Source of the DNA: JAOTZA01 sp965224065
GTDB lineage: Bacteria > Acidobacteriota > Thermoanaerobaculia > Multivoradales > JAHEKO01
DNA: 64,000 bases
Direction: 5' to 3'
Assembly: GCA_965224065.1 (NCBI GenBank)
Contig: CBDCYF010000005.1
Location: forward strand, 3,720,001 to 3,784,000
The notes beneath the pieces were generated by a model. It saw only the letters and a list, made by a program, of their open reading frames with translations. It did no database searches and was not told the origin of the DNA. The translations under genes and the position numbers were made by a program. Within the stretch, counting starts at the first letter, position 1; every line of letters begins with the position of its first letter. This document shows positions 44,935 to 54,238 of the stretch, one piece after another.

Positions 44935-46131
44935 GTGAAGGTACCGAGCGGACGTTGGCGTAGGGCTGTGCCGGCTCTGGCACTCGCCGGCCTTGTGTCG
45001 ATACCGACCGGCCCAACAGCTCATGCAGCGGTACGGGTCGCGCTCATCAGCCCGGCTTCCGGACAGCCTGTTTTTGGCGAGATCGAGATGGTCGCCGAGG
45101 TGTCGTCGGTCGCCGAGGTTGCCAGAGTCGATTTTTTTGTCGACGGCGAGTTGGTTGGATCGTTGGAAGCGCCGCCGTTTACAGTCCGCGTCGATGTCGG
45201 CGAGGAGAATCGTTCTCATCATTTGCGGGTCCAAGCCATCGACCAATCGGGACAAGTCTCGGAAGCTTGGTTCGATAGTCCCGCGATCCGAGTCGATGAC
45301 CGCGTCGAAGCTCGACTACAACAACTCTACGTCACGGTCCTTAAGGGTGAAAGGAGGGTTTTGGACCTGGGCGACAGTGATTTCGAGATCGCCGATAATG
45401 GAGCGCCTCAGGACAAAGTGACGTTTTCCCGTGGGGAAGTGCCGCTGGCGGCGGTTGTGTTGGTGGATGCCAGCGCAAGCATGAAGGGCAGGAGATTGCT
45501 TTTCTCGTTGCGTGGCGCCGCCAGTTTTGCCGAGCGCCTGCGGTCGGACGACGAGACCTCGATTCAACTGTTCTCCGACCGGCTTCTTTTTTCCAGTCCG
45601 TTCTCAAAGGACTCCCGGGCTTCGACGGCCGGACTGGCCACGGTGCAGGCTTCCGGCGGGACCGCTCTCAACGATCATCTCTACCGAGCCATCAAACAAC
45701 TGGAATCGAGACAGGGTCGCCGGGTGGTGATCATCCTGTCAGATGGTGTGGACAGTCACAGCACCCTGCGGATAGAGGAAGTGAGCTGGCTGGCGCGACG
45801 CAGCCGGGCGATGCTCTACTGGGTTCGAATCGATCCAACCGACGGTACCGAGTACCGGTTCTCAGCCTGGAAAAATCCCGATCAGTATCGTCGCGACTAC
45901 CAAGGCTTGGGAGAGCTGGTGTCGGAGACCGGAGGCCGCATCGTAACGCTCGACCGGATAGAGGAGGCCGAGGAGGCGGTAGGCGAGATCCTGAGTGAGC
46001 TGCGGGAGCAGTACGTGATCGGCTACTATCCTTCGACGCCGTATCGTAGCGGCAGTTGGCATCGTGTGGATGTCCGGGTGAGGCGCCCCGGTGTCCGAGT
46101 TAGGGTACGAAACGGCTACATCGACTACTGA
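44935..46131 (+). CDS. VWA-domain secreted protein with intact MIDAS
   Basis: 398 residues from GTG 44935, which directly follows the preceding stop. After the signal peptide (ending A-H-A) comes an Ig-like domain (about 33-118; V-D-F-F-V-D-G-E-L-V-G-S) as in Big_9 proteins. Then comes the acidobacterial VWFA module. This copy keeps the canonical metal site D178-A-S-A-S-M, with G-G-T-A-L-N-D and I-L-S-D-G-V-D-S supplying the other MIDAS residues, unlike copies 1, 3 and 4. Its end overlaps the convergent SGNH-TPR gene by 7 nt. Confidence 0.88.
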   Translation: MKVPSGRWRRAVPALALAGLVSIPTGPTAHAAVRVALISPASGQPVFGEIEMVAEVSSVAEVARVDFFVDGELVGSLEAPPFTVRVDVGEENRSHHLRVQAIDQSGQVSEAWFDSPAIRVDDRVEARLQQLYVTVLKGERRVLDLGDSDFEIADNGAPQDKVTFSRGEVPLAAVVLVDASASMKGRRLLFSLRGAASFAERLRSDDETSIQLFSDRLLFSSPFSKDSRASTAGLATVQASGGTALNDHLYRAIKQLESRQGRRVVIILSDGVDSHSTLRIEEVSWLARRSRAMLYWVRIDPTDGTEYRFSAWKNPDQYRRDYQGLGELVSETGGRIVTLDRIEEAEEAVGEILSELREQYVIGYYPSTPYRSGSWHRVDVRVRRPGVRVRVRNGYIDY

Positions 46132-48614
46132 GAAGCAGCCAGCGCCGCCCGCACTTTGGCCGGTAGCTCGACCCCCAACGCCTCGGCTCGGCGGAGGTGG
46201 AAGAGCGCCGTGTCGCCCGGCCCACCGGCGAGTAGCAGCATACCCAACGCGAGGTGAAACCGGCCGCTCTCGGGCTCGATCCCGATGGCCGTCTGGATCG
46301 ACTCGACAGCCTCGGCAGGGCGGCCGATTTGGGCATACGCCACGCCGAGGTTGAAATGGGCTTCGGCGAAAGAAGGAGCGGCGGCGACCGCTCGTTCGAA
46401 ATAGTCGATCGCTGCGCGTGTCTCGCCCTGGGCACCGAGTGCGACGCCTAGATTGTTGAGCGCAGGAGCGAATCGCGAGTCGTGTTCGATCGCCCGCCGG
46501 TACTGGTCCAAGGCCTCGGACCCGCGATTGGTGCGGGCCAGGAGCAGCCCGAGGTCGTAGTGAGCCTCTACTTGCTCCGGATCCTGGGCGATTGCCTCTC
46601 GCAGCATCTCCTCGGCTGCCGCGAGGGCGCCCTGCCGAGCTAACGTGCCCCCCAGGCCGGCACGCGCCCCGGAGTTGTTCGGATCGAGCTCCAGGGCCCG
46701 CTCAAAGGAGGCCCGGGCCTGGGGCAGCTCGTTGAGATGTCGATGGGCAAAGCCGAGCTGAACCAGGGTCTCGACTGCCCCGGGCTTGGCGGCGAGCGCC
46801 GATCGAAGCGCTCGGAGAGCGTTCTTGGGCTCCCGCCGCAGCTCGAGCACGCCGAGGTTGTATAGCGCTTCGGGATACTCCGGCTGGTAGCGAATAGCGG
46901 TCTGGAATGCGTCGATGGCCGCTTCGGTGTCATCCCTGCTGTTGTGCACCAAACCGAGGTTGAAATGGACTTTTGGCGAGGTCGGATCGAGCTCCAGCGC
47001 TCGCAAGAGCGCCCCTAAGGCTTCATCCCAGCGCTTCGACTTGACCAGTACGACGCCGAGGCTGAGATGGACCTCAGGGTTGTCAGTCAGGACCTGGGCG
47101 GCCCGGCGAAGTGGCTCCTCCGCCTCGGCGACTTTGCCGGCCCAGCCCAAGACCTTGGCCAAGTTCAGATCGCGCTGCGCGTAAGCGTAGCGGTCAACTG
47201 AACCGAGGATTTCTCCGTTGATCTTGTTTATCTTTTTGTCGGTCCAGGCGCCTCCGGGCCTGGCGATGTCGCGGTCGGTCAATACCGCGAGGATCTCCTC
47301 GGCAATTCGAGCATGAACCGGAATGTCCGGGTGTACGTGATCTAGGAGCAGCTCGCTTCCCAGGAGACTGTGCCCCAGGCGTTGACGGTTCTCTGCTTCG
47401 AGAACGGCCGGCAGGTCGATGGTCGGTATACCGAGGGCGGTGCCGGTGGCACCGACAGCCGCCACCATTTCTTCGAGCGCTCGTAACGGGGTTATGTCCT
47501 CTTCTTTGGCGCGTACAAAGGCGGCCCCGGCCTCGTCTGTGCGGTCTAGTGCAAGGAGAACCCGCCCCAGGCGGAACTGGGCCTCAGCAAACCGTGGATC
47601 GAGGCGGGTCGCTTCCTCGAGCAGGGGGAGCGCGGCCTCGAACGCGCCTTGGTCAACCAGAGCGGCGGCCTCCGTTTCGGAGCGCTCGAAGAGAGCCAGG
47701 TCCTCCGGGTCAAGATGGCTGGAGTGTTCCGATTTGAAAGGCGAAAAGTCTTTGAGGTTCGAGATCGGTTGAATAAATAGGATCTCGGCGCCTGCCGAGC
47801 GTGCGATGGCGGCCATCTGGTGCAAGTTGAACTCAAAGTGCTCAACGATGGCGCGGCGTAGATCGTCGTCGCGGTGATAGCGCTCGACCCCGGTCCAGTC
47901 ATCCGGTTTGGCGCTAACCTCTGCCGCCATGACTGTGCCGGCTCGAGCGTCGTCATCTCCTTTGCTCGGGCGGAGCCGACCGACGAAATAGCGGCCGAGG
48001 CCGTAGCTGCGCAAGCCGTTGAGCCAGATCCAGGCTCTTTTGGCGGTGAGGCTGCGGTGGATAATCGGCGGGTAGGCGCGCTCCTCGAGAAACTCGTTGT
48101 GGCCGGTATAGACCACAAAGAGATCGGGCTCGTAGCGCGCCAGTTCTTTCATCAATAGCACGATCCGGTAGCTGGCATAGGAGATCGCTCCGGCGTTGAT
48201 CACCTCCCAACGACGTTTTGGGTCGGCCGCGCGAAGATAACGCTCCAAAAAGGCCGAAAAGGACACCGAATGGTCGTAGGGTCGCCCGGCCGTGGTCGAT
48301 CCGCCCAAGGCGAAGATGCGGTAGGTCGAGGGATCCTTGGCGGCCGTGAACTGCTGGTCGTTGAAGTAGGCTAGTTTTTCGGCGCGAGTGGAGAAAATCT
48401 CGGAGCCGTCCTCCAGCCTTTTTTGTTCGAAAAGATCCCGACCGGTGGCAAAACCGACGAACGGGTCGCCAAACAGCAACTCGTCGCCGATCCCCAGGAA
48501 GCGCAGCGCCACTTCCAGGCCGGTCAGCGAGACGGTGGCCAGCAGCAGGCCAAAAAGAACGAGCCCAGCCTTGTGCTGCCAGCCGATCCCCGCGGCCCTG
48601 TTTTGTGTGCTCAT
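46125..48614 (-). CDS. SGNH-hydrolase / TPR fusion membrane protein
   Basis: 829 residues from ATG 48614. An N-terminal anchor (about 17-36) precedes an SGNH/GDSL-type domain. It has nucleophile Ser106 in L-G-G-S-T-T-A-G, Gly/Asn in I-N-A-G-A-I (block II), H-N-E at 172-174 (block III), and D425-H-V-H428 as the Asp-x-x-His block. A helical insertion, itself TPR-like, lies between blocks III and V. From about 480 to the end are eight or more TPRs. The fold suggests an esterase or acetyltransferase acting on an exported glycan or lipid. It is the second gene after the TPR protein at 48735. Confidence 0.82.
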   Translation of the reverse strand: MSTQNRAAGIGWQHKAGLVLFGLLLATVSLTGLEVALRFLGIGDELLFGDPFVGFATGRDLFEQKRLEDGSEIFSTRAEKLAYFNDQQFTAAKDPSTYRIFALGGSTTAGRPYDHSVSFSAFLERYLRAADPKRRWEVINAGAISYASYRIVLLMKELARYEPDLFVVYTGHNEFLEERAYPPIIHRSLTAKRAWIWLNGLRSYGLGRYFVGRLRPSKGDDDARAGTVMAAEVSAKPDDWTGVERYHRDDDLRRAIVEHFEFNLHQMAAIARSAGAEILFIQPISNLKDFSPFKSEHSSHLDPEDLALFERSETEAAALVDQGAFEAALPLLEEATRLDPRFAEAQFRLGRVLLALDRTDEAGAAFVRAKEEDITPLRALEEMVAAVGATGTALGIPTIDLPAVLEAENRQRLGHSLLGSELLLDHVHPDIPVHARIAEEILAVLTDRDIARPGGAWTDKKINKINGEILGSVDRYAYAQRDLNLAKVLGWAGKVAEAEEPLRRAAQVLTDNPEVHLSLGVVLVKSKRWDEALGALLRALELDPTSPKVHFNLGLVHNSRDDTEAAIDAFQTAIRYQPEYPEALYNLGVLELRREPKNALRALRSALAAKPGAVETLVQLGFAHRHLNELPQARASFERALELDPNNSGARAGLGGTLARQGALAAAEEMLREAIAQDPEQVEAHYDLGLLLARTNRGSEALDQYRRAIEHDSRFAPALNNLGVALGAQGETRAAIDYFERAVAAAPSFAEAHFNLGVAYAQIGRPAEAVESIQTAIGIEPESGRFHLALGMLLLAGGPGDTALFHLRRAEALGVELPAKVRAALAASQ

Positions 48615-48734
48615 CGGGGCGGCACGGCGCTTCTCCTGGAGCTTGCCGACGCTCTGGCAAGCGCCCATCTCATCCTAGGTCGCGGCACGGTTCGCCTGGC
48701 GCCACAGCGCAAGAACGGTGAAACAGGGACCGAG

Positions 48735-50015
48735 CTAGCCCAGCGCGTCAAGCATCTCGGTCGCAACCGGCGCATCCGCATCGTCAGGTGCCATCTCGAT
48801 GAATTTACGAAAGTGCCCCTTGGCTCCCTCCACATCGCCCTGATTCACCAGACACAAGCCGAGGTGGTAGTGAATCTTGGCGAGCGACGGGTCAGCCTGG
48901 AGCGCTTGCTCGAAGTTGCGGATGGCGCCGTCGTACTTGCCTGCGTTGAAGAGGTCGATGCCGCTCTCGTAGAGCGGCCCGGCGATCTCCTTGGTACCTG
49001 CGGCCAGGACGCGGTCGAAAGCCGTTCGTTCTTTCTCGACATCGCCAGCCGCTTTGTGAGCGTCGAAGGCCATCATCAGGGCCTTGGCGTTGTCGGGCTC
49101 GAGCGCGACGAGCCGCTCCGCCAACTCTCCCGCGGCCGTGAACTCACCGGCCCTGATGTGAATCCGAGCCAGCGCCGAGAGGGCTGCTGTCAGGTTCGGA
49201 TTCAGTTCGAGGGCCTTGGAAAAACGCTCCTTTGCCGCGGCGCTGTCTCCCGCTCGGAGCGCCTCGACGCCCTCGTTGTAGACGAAGCGAGAGCTGTCGC
49301 CCTCTTTGTCGAGCCGCGACAGCGCCGCGAGTGCCTTTTCGGCCTCGGCGTGATCCCCCGTCCCGCGGTTGGCCTCATACAGCAGACGGTATCCGCGAGG
49401 ATTTTCGGGCTCAAGCTCCAGGAGTTTCTGAGCGGCTTCGATCGCCGATGCGTGGTCGCCCAGCTCGATGTGGACGCCGCTCAGCGCTGAGTATCCCGCC
49501 GCCATCTCTGGCATACCCTTGACGGCCTGGAGGAATTTCTCCCTGGCGCCCTCGAGATCTCCCGCCTCGAGCAGCTCGATCCCGGCGTTGAATGTCCGCT
49601 CCGCCGGCCTGAGACTGAGCTCCGGGGCCGGCCCGGCCGTGTCGGTCACAACCTGGGCGGCCTGGCCTTGGCCGCTCAGATCGAGAGTGATCGCCTGTGT
49701 GATGGTCTTCTTGATCACCGGCTTGAAAGGTGCTTCGATCGGCGCCGTTCCAGGGTATTCGAGCTTGATGTCGTAGGTCTTGGTGCCGTCTGCAAAGGCC
49801 AGTGTCGCTCTGCCTTTTTTGTTGGTTGCCTTGGTTTCGATGAAATCCGTCAGTTGCTTGCAGGTCGCGGTAGCCGTGACACCCTCGACCGGGTTGCCGT
49901 CCTGATCCTTGACGATCAAAACTAGCCTTCCGAATGTGCCCTGGGCGTGAGCCGCTCTGGCCGGGTAGCAGACCACCAGAAGAGCGATCATGATGGGCAA
50001 TTTCTTTCGAATCAT
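48735..50015 (-). CDS. Secreted TPR protein with N-terminal carboxypeptidase-regulatory-like domain
   Basis: 426 residues. A signal peptide (M-I-A-L-L-V-V-C-Y-P-A-R-A-A-H-A) is followed by a beta-sandwich domain (about 30-110) opening V-L-I-V-K-D-Q-D-G-N-P-V-E-G-V. This is similar in kind to the first domain of the TonB receptors. About eight TPRs follow (125-420). The gene is upstream of the SGNH-TPR gene on the same strand with a 120-nt gap and diverges from the PAP2 gene. The 140-nt divergent gap (50016-50155) must carry promoters, but I see no clear boxes. Confidence 0.8.
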   Translation of the reverse strand: MIRKKLPIMIALLVVCYPARAAHAQGTFGRLVLIVKDQDGNPVEGVTATATCKQLTDFIETKATNKKGRATLAFADGTKTYDIKLEYPGTAPIEAPFKPVIKKTITQAITLDLSGQGQAAQVVTDTAGPAPELSLRPAERTFNAGIELLEAGDLEGAREKFLQAVKGMPEMAAGYSALSGVHIELGDHASAIEAAQKLLELEPENPRGYRLLYEANRGTGDHAEAEKALAALSRLDKEGDSSRFVYNEGVEALRAGDSAAAKERFSKALELNPNLTAALSALARIHIRAGEFTAAGELAERLVALEPDNAKALMMAFDAHKAAGDVEKERTAFDRVLAAGTKEIAGPLYESGIDLFNAGKYDGAIRNFEQALQADPSLAKIHYHLGLCLVNQGDVEGAKGHFRKFIEMAPDDADAPVATEMLDALG

Positions 50016-50155
50016 TTTGTCCTCCGAGTGTCTTCATCGGGATTATGTCAGCAAGGCCGATATTCTTGGGGGAGGGAAATGGGTGCCGGCCCCGTTCCTT
50101 TTTGCTGTCTTTTTGGGCCTCCGAATTGGGTGGCGTGAGTTTCGACCGGTGAGGT

Positions 50156-51133
50156 ATGTTTCAAGCGGAACCCATCTTGTGGTTGCAGGCTCTTGAGTCG
50201 CCGGCGTTGACCTGGTTGATGGTCGGAGTGAGCCGGCTGGGCGAGGGGCAGGCCTATGTCGGGCTGATCATCGTTCTGGCCTTTGGCGTCCGGCTCCGCC
50301 CCGGCCTGTCGGTCCTTCTGGCCCTTCTGATCGGCGGCATCGCGATCGACGCGCTCAAAAACGGGCTAGCGCTGCCCCGCCCTAGTTACGCCGACGAGCG
50401 GGTGGCCGAGCCCGGCGGGGAGCCGATAGACGGCGCCGGGCGGGGGAGCGCGACGGAATTCTGGGGCCTGCCACAGTCCGGTGCGATCTCCTCGGTGCGA
50501 GAGATCCCGGGAGTGAGCTTTGGCCTGCCGTCCGGCCATGTCGCTTCGGCCACCGCGTTTCTGCTGGGGGCCGCCTTCTTTTTTCGCTCGCGGAGGTTGC
50601 TCTGGTTTGCCTGTGGGTGGATCCCTCTAATGGCCGTATCTCGAATGTACCTCGGCCGGCACTATCTGGGGGACGTGCTCGGTGGCCTGGTGGTCGGGCT
50701 CCTCGCCGCGGGTCTGGCGGTTCTCATCCTTCGCCGGCCGTCTCGAGAAACGGAGGAGAGGTTTGCCCCCCGGAGTCTGGCGACGCTGGGCGGATTGGCG
50801 GTGGTGATGCTGGCATTGGCCCCGTTTGTGCCCCTGCTGGATGCCGAGAACGTGGGCCGGCTGGCCGGTCTGGCGCTGGCGATGGGAGCGCTTGCCGCAA
50901 TCGCACCGGCTTCGGACGAGAGCGTGCCTGGGAAGAGGCTGGGGCGGATTGCTCTGGCGGTCTTTTTGTACGTGTCGGCGGTTTATGTCCTCGGTCTATT
51001 GGCCGGCTTGGGGGGCTGGGCCGCGACTCGATTCGGGACTCTATTCGGGGCCCTTGTCCTGACTACCTTTACACTGCTGGGCACGGTTTTGCTGGGCCGT
51101 CGACTGCGGCTGTATCCTCCTCGAGCCTCCTAA
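50156..51133 (+). CDS. PAP2 family membrane phosphatase
   Basis: 325 residues with about eight to nine membrane helices. All three PAP2 motifs are present: K68-x6-R75-P, P-S-G-H at 125-128, and S-R163-x5-H169-x3-D173. The last 120 residues add helices beyond the usual PAP2 core. Family members dephosphorylate undecaprenyl diphosphate, phosphatidate or related lipids; which of these is not evident. No operon partner is obvious. Confidence 0.9.
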   Translation: MFQAEPILWLQALESPALTWLMVGVSRLGEGQAYVGLIIVLAFGVRLRPGLSVLLALLIGGIAIDALKNGLALPRPSYADERVAEPGGEPIDGAGRGSATEFWGLPQSGAISSVREIPGVSFGLPSGHVASATAFLLGAAFFFRSRRLLWFACGWIPLMAVSRMYLGRHYLGDVLGGLVVGLLAAGLAVLILRRPSRETEERFAPRSLATLGGLAVVMLALAPFVPLLDAENVGRLAGLALAMGALAAIAPASDESVPGKRLGRIALAVFLYVSAVYVLGLLAGLGGWAATRFGTLFGALVLTTFTLLGTVLLGRRLRLYPPRAS

Positions 51134-51194
51134 ACGGATTGCGACGTGCCATACAGGTCACCGACCACACCGCGGGGAATCTAGGCCACCAACC

Positions 51195-51623
51195 ATGATG
51201 TCCACGTCTACCATCTGTTCCGAGAATCCGTTGGTGCGCAAGCTCGGCATCAGGCCGGGGTTTCGCCTCAAGACCAAGAACGCGCCGGCGCACTACCGCG
51301 AGCTCCTTCGGCCTCTGCCCGAGGAGGTGACGGTCTCGACCCGCCTGCGCCGGGAGATAGATCTTTGGCACCTGTTCACGGCTCGCGTAGAGGAGCTCCG
51401 TCGAGAACTGCGGCGCGCTCTCGGACAGATTCGCCAGGACGGGATGATCTGGGTCTCTTGGCCCAAGAAGAGCTCGGGAGTTCCCTCCGAGGTCACCGAG
51501 AACACCGTTCGCGACGTCGCGCTGCCGCTGGGGCTGGTCGATGTAAAGGTCTGCGCGGTCGACGAGGTCTGGTCGGGGCTCAAATTGGTGATCCGCAAGG
51601 AGAACCGGCGCCCGAAAGGCTGA
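51195..51623 (+). CDS. DUF3052 family protein
   Basis: 142 residues (141 if the second ATG is used). Diagnostic DUF3052 segments are L-G-I-R-P-G near the start, then I-D-L-W-H-L-F, D-G-M-I-W-V-S-W-P-K-K-S-S-G, and L-P-L-G-L-V-D-V-K-V-C-A-V-D-E-V-W-S-G-L-K. Cytoplasmic, function unknown. It stands alone before pdxH. Confidence 0.9.
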   Translation: MMSTSTICSENPLVRKLGIRPGFRLKTKNAPAHYRELLRPLPEEVTVSTRLRREIDLWHLFTARVEELRRELRRALGQIRQDGMIWVSWPKKSSGVPSEVTENTVRDVALPLGLVDVKVCAVDEVWSGLKLVIRKENRRPKG

Positions 51624-51746
51624 GCGAACTCGGGCTTACTGGGGCTGCGCCGCCCGGCCGACGGCGGAGACCGACGGTAGGATCGGGACGATGAGGCAAG
51701 TTGAGCGTCGGCTGCCGGCGGCCGGCAGGTCGTATAAGGTCTGACC

Positions 51747-52352
51747 GTGCCGGCAGATCGCGAAGCGTCTATCGATCCCGCCATCGATCCGATTGCCGAG
51801 TTCGAAAAGCTCTTCGAGCGGGCCCGACGGGACGAGTCCCATGACCCGACGGCGATGGCCCTTGCCACGACCGACGGCGCCGGCCGTCCCTCGGCGCGTA
51901 TGGTGCTTTTGAAACACGTGGACGATCGTGGCTTTGTGTTCTATACCAACTACGGCAGTCGCAAGGCGCGGGAGCTGGAGGCCAATCCGCGCGCGGCCCT
52001 GTGTATCCACTGGCCGACTCTTGCCAAGCAGGTCCGGGTCGAGGGGCTGGTGGAGCGGCTGCCGCCGGGCGAGTCCGACGCCTATTTCGCCACGCGCTCA
52101 CGCCACAGCCAGCTCGGGGCCTGGGCCTCGCGGCAGAGCGAGCCCTTGGAATCCCGCGGCAAGCTCACCGGCCGCTATCTCCGGTTGCAGGCGAAATTTC
52201 CGGGGGAGGTCCCGCGTCCCGATTTCTGGGGCGGATACCGGCTCAAGCCGGACAGGATCGAGATTTGGCACAACCAGCTACACAGGCTCCACGACCGGTT
52301 TCTCTACGAACGCCAGGGAGAGGGTTGGCGTCGGAGCCGGCTCTACCCCTGA
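51747..52352 (+). CDS. pdxH: Pyridoxamine 5'-phosphate oxidase
   Basis: PdxH uses FMN to oxidise PNP or PMP to pyridoxal 5'-phosphate. The 201-residue protein covers the whole family. It has R-M-V-L-L-K and Y-T-N-Y-G-S-R-K (FMN phosphate contacts), then S-R-H-S-Q-L-G-A-W-A-S-Q-type sequence. The substrate-binding C-terminus is W-G-G-Y-R-L-K-P-D-R-I-E-I-W and ends R-L-Y-P. The start is a GTG. A nucleoside hydrolase gene begins 4 nt after its stop. Confidence 0.95.
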   Translation: MPADREASIDPAIDPIAEFEKLFERARRDESHDPTAMALATTDGAGRPSARMVLLKHVDDRGFVFYTNYGSRKARELEANPRAALCIHWPTLAKQVRVEGLVERLPPGESDAYFATRSRHSQLGAWASRQSEPLESRGKLTGRYLRLQAKFPGEVPRPDFWGGYRLKPDRIEIWHNQLHRLHDRFLYERQGEGWRRSRLYP

Positions 52353-52356
52353 CGGT

Positions 52357-53283
52357 TTGCGCAGGTTTCTCATCGACACCGATACGGGTTCCGACGACGC
52401 CGTGGCCCTCGTTATGGCTTTGCGCCACCCCGAGATTACGGTTGCGGCGATCACCGTGGTGGCCGGCAACGTCCCGCTCGACCAGGCGGTCCAGAACGCC
52501 CTGTACACGGTCGAGCTGTGTGGCGACGCGGTCCCGGTCTATGCCGGAGCTTCCCGCCCCCTGACTCGCGAGCTCGAGACCGCACAAGTCGTTCACGGCG
52601 AGGACGGGATGGGGGACATCGGTCTGCCGCTATCTGGGCGACAGCCTGCGGAGGGCTACGCCGTCGACCGCATGATCGAGGTCATTCGGTCGAGCTACGG
52701 TGAGATCACGCTGGTCACTCTCGGACCGCTCACAAACGTGGCGCAGGCGATCTTGAAGGACCCGTCGATCGCGGGGAAGGTCGAGCGGTGCGTGATCATG
52801 GGGGGGACCGGTTCCGGGCCGGGCAACATCACGCCGGCGTCGGAGTTCAATCTCTGGGTCGACCCCGAGGCGGCCAAGATCGTCTTTGACTCGGGACTGC
52901 CGATCACGCTGGTGGGCTGGGATATCTCGTGCCGGAGCGCGGTTCTCGACAAGGAGGCGACCGCCGAGCTGCGAAGGATCGGCACGGAGATCGCCCACTT
53001 CACGGTCGACATTCAAGCAAAGGTCGATGAGTTTGCCAAAAGCGTCACCCGGCTCGAGGGGTTCGATCTGCCCGATCCGATCGCGATGGCGGTGGCGATC
53101 GAGCCCGGGATCGCGGCCACGCGGCATCTCCATGTCGAAGTGATCACCCACGACGGCGTGGTGCGGGGCCAGAGCGTGATCGACTGGTTGGGCCTGGGCG
53201 GGGGGGAGCCAAACGCCCGCATAGTGACCGAAGCCTCGCGCTCGAAGTTCCTCGAAATGCTCCACGCGGCGGTTGCGGATTGA
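52357..53283 (+). CDS. Nucleoside hydrolase (IunH family)
   Basis: 308 residues from TTG 52357, which places the calcium-binding motif D7-T-D-T-G-S-D-D at the N-terminus, as expected. The family E-F-N-L-W-V-D-P-E-A-A segment and D-P-I-A-M-A near the C-terminus are present. The usual His before D-P is Leu/Pro here. It cleaves the N-glycosidic bond of ribonucleosides for salvage. Coupling to pdxH (4 nt) and to the epimerase gene (TTGA overlap) suggests one transcript. Confidence 0.9.
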   Translation: MRRFLIDTDTGSDDAVALVMALRHPEITVAAITVVAGNVPLDQAVQNALYTVELCGDAVPVYAGASRPLTRELETAQVVHGEDGMGDIGLPLSGRQPAEGYAVDRMIEVIRSSYGEITLVTLGPLTNVAQAILKDPSIAGKVERCVIMGGTGSGPGNITPASEFNLWVDPEAAKIVFDSGLPITLVGWDISCRSAVLDKEATAELRRIGTEIAHFTVDIQAKVDEFAKSVTRLEGFDLPDPIAMAVAIEPGIAATRHLHVEVITHDGVVRGQSVIDWLGLGGGEPNARIVTEASRSKFLEMLHAAVAD

Positions 53284-54230
53284 GCCCGGCGCTTCAGGGC
53301 CGGGTGCTCGTCACGGGTGGCGCGGGCTTTATCGGTCGAGCGGTGTTGGAGGCGTTGCGGCCGGCCGGGCCGGGTTGGGAGATCGTGGCGACGCACTCGC
53401 CCCGCGGCCAGGGCGGCACCGAATCTGATGTCGTGTGGCGAGAGGTCGATTTGCTCGACGACGACGCCGTCCGCCGTTTGCTCGCCGACATCGCCCCGAG
53501 CCATCTGATCCACCTCGCGTGGGCTTCGCATCACAACATCTACCAATCGTCGGAGAACCACCGCTGGGCTGCAGCGGGCAGGACGCTTCTCGATCTCTTC
53601 TCGGCCTCGGGCGGCCGGCGCGCCGTCTTTGCCGGTACCTGCGCCGAATACGATTGGTTGGACCCGGACGCACAAGGCGTCTTTGCCGAGACCGCAACCC
53701 TCGGGGGTGGCGGAGCCTACGGCGAGGCCAAGCGGTCGTTGCAGACGAACTTCGATGGGAAAATCCGCTCCGGCTCGGTCTCGGGTGCCTGGGCGCGATT
53801 GTTTTTTTTGTACGGACCCCACGAACCGAGAGCCCGTCTGGTGCCGGCCGTGGTCAACTCCTTGCTCGACGGCCGGCCGGCTGAGACGACCCACGGGGAG
53901 CAGGTTCGCGACTATCTTTATGTCGGGGACGCTGCGAGTGCCCTCGTCGGGCTGCTGGCCAGCGACCTGAGCGGCCCGGTCAACATCGGATCGGGGGAGG
54001 GTGTTCGGCTCAAGGATCTGATCGCCGAGATCGCGAGTCAATTGGGAGCCGAGGACCGGGTGCGGCTGGGCGCCGTCGAGGCCCCCGAGGGCGAGGCTGC
54101 AAGCGTAGTTGCCGATACCACCCGACTCACCGTGGAATTGGGCTGGCGCGCGGCCCACGATCGCCGCGCCGCCCTTGCCGAGACCATCGAATGGTGGCGC
54201 GAGCGGCGCGGCCTACCCAACGGCGCGTAG
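53280..54230 (+). CDS. NAD-dependent epimerase/dehydratase (extended SDR)
   Basis: 316 residues from TTG 53280, overlapping the preceding stop. The Rossmann motif V-T-G-G-A-G-F-I-G is at 11-19. The catalytic Y147-G-E-A-K151 follows, with an upstream G-T-C-A-E-Y replacing the usual S-S-x-x-V-Y. R-D-Y-L-Y-V-G-D-A-A and V-N-I-G-S-G-E are typical of extended SDRs acting on nucleotide sugars. The exact sugar cannot be assigned. Confidence 0.9.
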   Translation: MSPALQGRVLVTGGAGFIGRAVLEALRPAGPGWEIVATHSPRGQGGTESDVVWREVDLLDDDAVRRLLADIAPSHLIHLAWASHHNIYQSSENHRWAAAGRTLLDLFSASGGRRAVFAGTCAEYDWLDPDAQGVFAETATLGGGGAYGEAKRSLQTNFDGKIRSGSVSGAWARLFFLYGPHEPRARLVPAVVNSLLDGRPAETTHGEQVRDYLYVGDAASALVGLLASDLSGPVNIGSGEGVRLKDLIAEIASQLGAEDRVRLGAVEAPEGEAASVVADTTRLTVELGWRAAHDRRAALAETIEWWRERRGLPNGA

Positions 54231-54238
54231 CCTTTGCC

